This document shows, in pieces, positions 5,871 through 8,839 of a stretch of DNA of 8,839 bases. Source of the stretch: Bacteroidota bacterium (lineage in GTDB: Bacteria; Bacteroidota; Bacteroidia; Bacteroidales; Prolixibacteraceae); the NCBI GenBank assembly GCA_030691295.1, contig JAUYEQ010000161.1, positions 1 to 8,839 of the forward strand, read 5' to 3'. Positions within the stretch are counted from its first letter, which is position 1. Each line of letters opens with the position of its first letter. The notes under the pieces were generated by a model. It had not been told where the DNA came from. It did no database searches and saw only the letters and a program-made list of their open reading frames with translations. The position numbers and the translations under genes were made by a program.

Positions 5871-7178
5871 ATGAGTAATATAATAGCAATCGTTGGCAGG
5901 CCAAACGTAGGGAAATCGACCCTTTTTAACCGGATGACTGAATCAAGAAAAGCCATTGTTGACGAATCGGCTGGGGTAACCCGCGACCGTCAGTATGGCA
6001 AAGGCGTATGGAATGGTATCGACTTTTCGATTATCGATACCGGTGGATATGCAGTCAATTCAGAAGATATTTACGAAGGTGAAATACGCAAGCAGGTGAT
6101 GCTGGCCATCGAAGAATCTGATGTGATTTTATTTATCGTTGATGTTGAAAACGGCATTACCGATATGGACGAAGAAGTGGCTGCCGTGCTGCGCCGTTCA
6201 TCAAAAAAAATATTCGTAGCTGTCAATAAAGTTGACAACAACAAGCGTATCATTGATTCGCACGAATTTTATTCACTCGGTTTGGGCGAGATATACTGCA
6301 TCTCGTCGATGACCGGAAGCGGAACAGGTGAATTGCTCGATGCAATCGTGAAGGAATTTCCGGAGAAAGTTGAAGAATTAATTGAAGACAATGTTCCGCG
6401 CTTTGCAGTGGTGGGTCGTCCGAACGTTGGCAAATCATCGTTCATCAACGCGCTTACCGGCGAAGAACGAAACATTGTGAACGACGTTGCCGGAACAACC
6501 CGCGATGCCATTCATACCCGTTACAATAAATTCGGACATGATTTTTTCCTTGTCGATACGGCAGGATTGCGCAAACGTACCAAAGTAAAGGAGGATGTTG
6601 AATTTTATTCGGTGATGCGCTCGGTGCGGACCATCGAGGATTCGGATGTTTGCATGTTGATGCTGGATGCCACCCGCAATATGGAAGCGCAGGATGTGTC
6701 GATTTTCAACCTGATGGTGCGCAATAAAAAGGGTGTGGTAATTTTGGTCAACAAGTGGGATTTGATTGAGAAAGACAACGCGAGCACCAACGATTTCACC
6801 AAACTCATCAAAGAGCGGATTGCACCGTTTGTGGACGTTCCGATTGTGTACATTTCGGCGCTTAGCAAACAGAGTATCCTGAAAGCACTTGAAACAGCCG
6901 TGGAGGTTTACGACAATCGCAGCAAAAAAATTAAAACTTCGGAATTGAATGAGGTTATGCTGAAAGCGATTGAAGCCTATCCGCCACCGGCCATCAAAGG
7001 TAAATTCGTGAAGATTAAATATGTGGTTCAGTTACCAAGCCAAACGCCGAGTTTTGCATTTTTTGCCAACTTGCCACAATACGTGAAAGATCCGTATCGC
7101 CGGTATCTTGAGAATAAAATACGCGAGAATTTTAATTTTGCCGGAGTACCGGTTCAGATTTATATCCGAAAGAAATAA
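5871..7178 (+). CDS. der: Ribosome biogenesis GTPase Der (EngA)
   Basis: Der is the tandem-GTPase factor needed for 50S subunit assembly. The first G domain has GRPNVGKST (9-17), DTGG (56-59) and NKVD (119-122). The second has GRPNVGKSS (182-190), TTRD (209-212), DTAG (229-232) and NKWD (294-297). The C-terminal KH-like domain covers about 350-435 and includes the conserved [15 protein letters not shown] stretch and a basic end. At 435 residues it is the usual length for the family. The ATG at 5871 directly precedes the first beta strand ([14 protein letters not shown]), so no other start is plausible. No promoter is evident in the 141-base gap after era, and the shared strand suggests co-transcription, modulated by the two intergenic hairpins. 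It ends in a rho-independent terminator. Confidence 0.98.
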   Translation: MSNIIAIVGRPNVGKSTLFNRMTESRKAIVDESAGVTRDRQYGKGVWNGIDFSIIDTGGYAVNSEDIYEGEIRKQVMLAIEESDVILFIVDVENGITDMDEEVAAVLRRSSKKIFVAVNKVDNNKRIIDSHEFYSLGLGEIYCISSMTGSGTGELLDAIVKEFPEKVEELIEDNVPRFAVVGRPNVGKSSFINALTGEERNIVNDVAGTTRDAIHTRYNKFGHDFFLVDTAGLRKRTKVKEDVEFYSVMRSVRTIEDSDVCMLMLDATRNMEAQDVSIFNLMVRNKKGVVILVNKWDLIEKDNASTNDFTKLIKERIAPFVDVPIVYISALSKQSILKALETAVEVYDNRSKKIKTSELNEVMLKAIEAYPPPAIKGKFVKIKYVVQLPSQTPSFAFFANLPQYVKDPYRRYLENKIRENFNFAGVPVQIYIRKK

Positions 7179-7197
7179 AAAGGAAAGTGAGAAATAC

Positions 7198-7230
7198 ACT
7201 CAGCAGGTGACTTGGAGTCACCTGCTGAGT
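7198..7230. repeat. Perfect 15-bp palindrome after der
   Basis: ACTCAGCAGGTGACT (7198-7212) pairs without a mismatch to 7216-7230, leaving only TGG as loop. It lies 20 bases after the der stop and 13 bases before the terminator stem. No T-run follows, so it is not a standard terminator itself. It could protect the 3' end of the message, or be a dispersed palindromic repeat. Confidence 0.75.
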
Positions 7231-7242
7231 AACCGAATAGAG

Positions 7243-7279
7243 AAAGCCGTCTCCGAAGCGATTCAGAGACGGCTTTTTT
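7243..7279 (+). terminator. Rho-independent terminator of der
   Basis: AAAGCCGTCTC (7243-7253) pairs with GAGACGGCTTT (7266-7276), an 11-bp stem, and six T residues run from 7274 to 7279. Beyond one C/A mismatch, GAA and TTC add three pairs closed by GCGA, a GNRA-type tetraloop. It should end the era-der transcript. Confidence 0.88.
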
Positions 7280-7280
7280 A

Positions 7281-7528
7281 TTGGCCACGTTTAATACTAT
7301 CGAACAAGCCAGGGATCACATGATTCTTTTTTGCAAGTGTTTTTCGAATAATAAGGTAGATAAGGCTGGGCTCTTGGGGGGTATTAGCAGGTTATTAAGG
7401 TATCAATAAAAAAGTAAGGTTTTTCAAAATTTATTATTGCATTGCGTTCCCCACAAGAATGTCGTGTGATCCAAAGCTAACTTGACCAGATTTTTTATCT
7501 TTAAAAAATAAAACTGTAACCTTGTATT
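7281..7528. other. Intergenic region without a recognisable gene
   Basis: These 248 bases show no coding frame with a recognisable product on either strand and no tRNA-like fold. The stretch is AT-rich apart from a G-run (GGGGGG at about 7376-7381). TATCTTTA at 7496-7503 matches seven of eight positions of the TAnnTTTG promoter element and lies 25 bases before the antiporter ATG, but no TTG stands at the proper distance upstream, so a promoter is only possible. GGATCACA (7313-7320) and TGTGATCC (7465-7472) form an 8-bp inverted repeat 144 bases apart, possibly by chance. Confidence 0.5.
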
Positions 7529-8839
7529 ATGAATTTAACGACCGAAAACATATTACTGGTTGGTTCGATATTGCTTTTCATATCGCTCTTTGCAGGCAAG
7601 ACTTCCTACAAATTTGGAGTTCCGGTACTCATATTATTCCTTGCAATTGGTATGCTGGCCGGCTCTGAAGGAATTGGCGGAATTAATTTTGACAATCCGA
7701 AAACGGCCCAGTTTATCGGAATCATCGCCTTGAACTTTATCCTTTTTTCGGGTGGTTTCGATACCGACTGGAAGACCGTAAAACCCATCCTTTGGCATGG
7801 AATCTCCTTGTCAACGCTGGGCGTGCTGATTACGGCAACGACTGTCGGTGTCTTTGTTTGGGCGGTTACCGATTTCACTATTTATGAAGGATTGCTGCTG
7901 GGTTCAATTGTTTCGTCAACCGATTCGGCGGCTGTTTTTTCAATCCTGCGATCGAGAAGCATTGCGCTGAAAGGCAATCTTCGGCCCACACTCGAATTGG
8001 AAAGTGGAAGCAATGATCCGATGGCTTACGTTCTGACCATTGTATTGACCGGGTTTGTCGTTAGCCAGGATGCCAGTTTTTTAAGCACAATTCCTTTTCT
8101 GCTGAAACAGTTATTAATCGGCGGCGTTCTTGGTTTTGCCTTTGGAAAGCTTGGAAAAATAATCATCAACGGAATCAAGCTCGACTTCGAAGGTTTGTAT
8201 ATCGTGCTGATTATCGCCATCATGTTTTTCAGTTTTTCGGCAACCGATTTCGTGGGTGGAAACGGATTTTTGGCAGTATATATTTGTGCGGTTTATCTGG
8301 GCAATCACGATCTGATTCACAAAAAGAAGTTTATCAAATCGTTCGATAGTTTTGCCTGGCTGATGCAAATTGTATTGTTCCTTACATTGGGTCTTCTGGT
8401 ATTTCCAAGCGAAATACTTCCGGTGATTGGTATTGGAATGATTATTTCCATATTTCTAATCCTGATTGCAAGGCCGATAGGAGTTTTTTCAAGCTTAATC
8501 TTCTTTAAAGGGCAAAAAAGAGGTAAACTGTTTATTTCGTGGGTTGGCCTGCGTGGAGCTGTGCCCATTGTTTTTGCAACCTATCCGCTCATTGCAGGAG
8601 CCGAAAAAGCGCACATGATATTCAATATTGTATTCTTTATCTCACTGACTTCAGTATTAATACAAGGCTCCACACTTTCGGTTGTGGCCAAATGGTTAAA
8701 GCTCACTATTCCTGAAAGTGCAAAACAATTGACCCAAACTGATATTGAATTGTCGGATACCATCAAAGAAATGCTCACCGAAATGATCATTCCGAACAAT
8801 TGTAATTCTGTTGGAAAACAGATTGTTGAACTCGGACTG
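7529..8839 (+). CDS. nhaP2: K+/H+ antiporter, NhaP2 (CvrA) type, C-terminus beyond window
   Basis: The frame opens with ATG at 7529 and stays open to the window edge, giving 437 residues of an incomplete protein. It is a CPA1-family cation/proton antiporter of the inner membrane, expected to exchange K+ (or Na+) for H+ and support pH and potassium homeostasis. About a dozen hydrophobic helices span residues 5-390. Diagnostic sites are GSIVSSTDSAAVFSIL (125-140), ELESGSNDPMAY (156-167) with the ion-binding pair Asn162-Asp163, and WVGLRGAVPIVFATYPL (from 338). The opening FGVPVLILFLAIGMLAG (29-45) and GGINFDN (50-56) resemble E. coli NhaP2. After the membrane part, SVGKQIVELGL at the edge looks like the start of a TrkA-C (RCK_C) regulatory domain, which favours NhaP2 over shorter NhaP forms. 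The leader has no Shine-Dalgarno site. It is separated from der by a terminator, so it is its own unit. Confidence 0.93.
   Translation, partial: MNLTTENILLVGSILLFISLFAGKTSYKFGVPVLILFLAIGMLAGSEGIGGINFDNPKTAQFIGIIALNFILFSGGFDTDWKTVKPILWHGISLSTLGVLITATTVGVFVWAVTDFTIYEGLLLGSIVSSTDSAAVFSILRSRSIALKGNLRPTLELESGSNDPMAYVLTIVLTGFVVSQDASFLSTIPFLLKQLLIGGVLGFAFGKLGKIIINGIKLDFEGLYIVLIIAIMFFSFSATDFVGGNGFLAVYICAVYLGNHDLIHKKKFIKSFDSFAWLMQIVLFLTLGLLVFPSEILPVIGIGMIISIFLILIARPIGVFSSLIFFKGQKRGKLFISWVGLRGAVPIVFATYPLIAGAEKAHMIFNIVFFISLTSVLIQGSTLSVVAKWLKLTIPESAKQLTQTDIELSDTIKEMLTEMIIPNNCNSVGKQIVELGL

Noticed and set aside
7108..7323. Small frame across the der 3' end, palindrome and terminator
   Set aside because: Its sequence is explained by der and the two RNA hairpins; a gene running through a terminator is implausible.
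7352..7419. Four TAAGG pentamers in the antiporter leader
   Set aside because: Spacing is irregular and a five-base word recurring in AT-rich DNA is weak evidence for an operator.
7313..7472. GGATCACA/TGTGATCC as terminal inverted repeats of a small mobile element
   Set aside because: Only eight bases match, no target duplication is visible at the ends, and the interior has no structure.

Overview
The window looks like chromosomal DNA of a Bacteroidota bacterium, most likely from the Bacteroidales/Marinilabiliales side (an inference from protein style, not from a marker gene). The evidence is: two matches to the Bacteroidota promoter pattern (TTG or TTTG, an 18-21 base spacer, then TAnnTTTG); AT-rich leaders with few Shine-Dalgarno sites; a secreted protein with a carboxypeptidase-like regulatory domain; a sigma factor followed by a four-helix membrane protein of a type seen in this phylum; and short palindromic intergenic repeats.

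Layout. Bases 1-311 (minus strand) hold the N-terminus of a membrane-anchored serine hydrolase that runs off the left edge. A divergent intergenic region with a good promoter leads to a secreted CarboxypepD_reg-like protein (539-1312). After a short gap with a small palindrome come an RsuA/RluB-family pseudouridine synthase (1428-2216), a sigma-70 family factor with a TTG start (2256-2744) and its closely linked four-TM partner (2747-3439). A cloverleaf-like palindromic repeat follows, then a two-gene unit: a DUF1801 protein (3607-4068) and a DUF4287/DUF5655 protein (4071-4625). A decaying 23-bp tandem repeat and a strong promoter precede era (4845-5729). A pair of G/C-rich inverted repeats separates era from der (5871-7178). 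der ends at a perfect 15-bp palindrome plus a rho-independent terminator. A 250-base stretch without a recognisable gene leads to an NhaP2-type K+/H+ antiporter (7529 to the right edge, incomplete).

Functionally the core is translation and ribosome maintenance: an rRNA pseudouridine synthase, Era (30S maturation) and Der (50S maturation). Around it lie envelope and stress functions: the serine hydrolase, the secreted protein, the sigma/membrane-protein pair and the antiporter. All genes are known families or recognisable types. I found no convincing new multi-gene system. The most unusual content is intergenic: five separate families of small palindromic or tandem repeats in under 9 kb, plus the little-studied sigma/four-TM pair.
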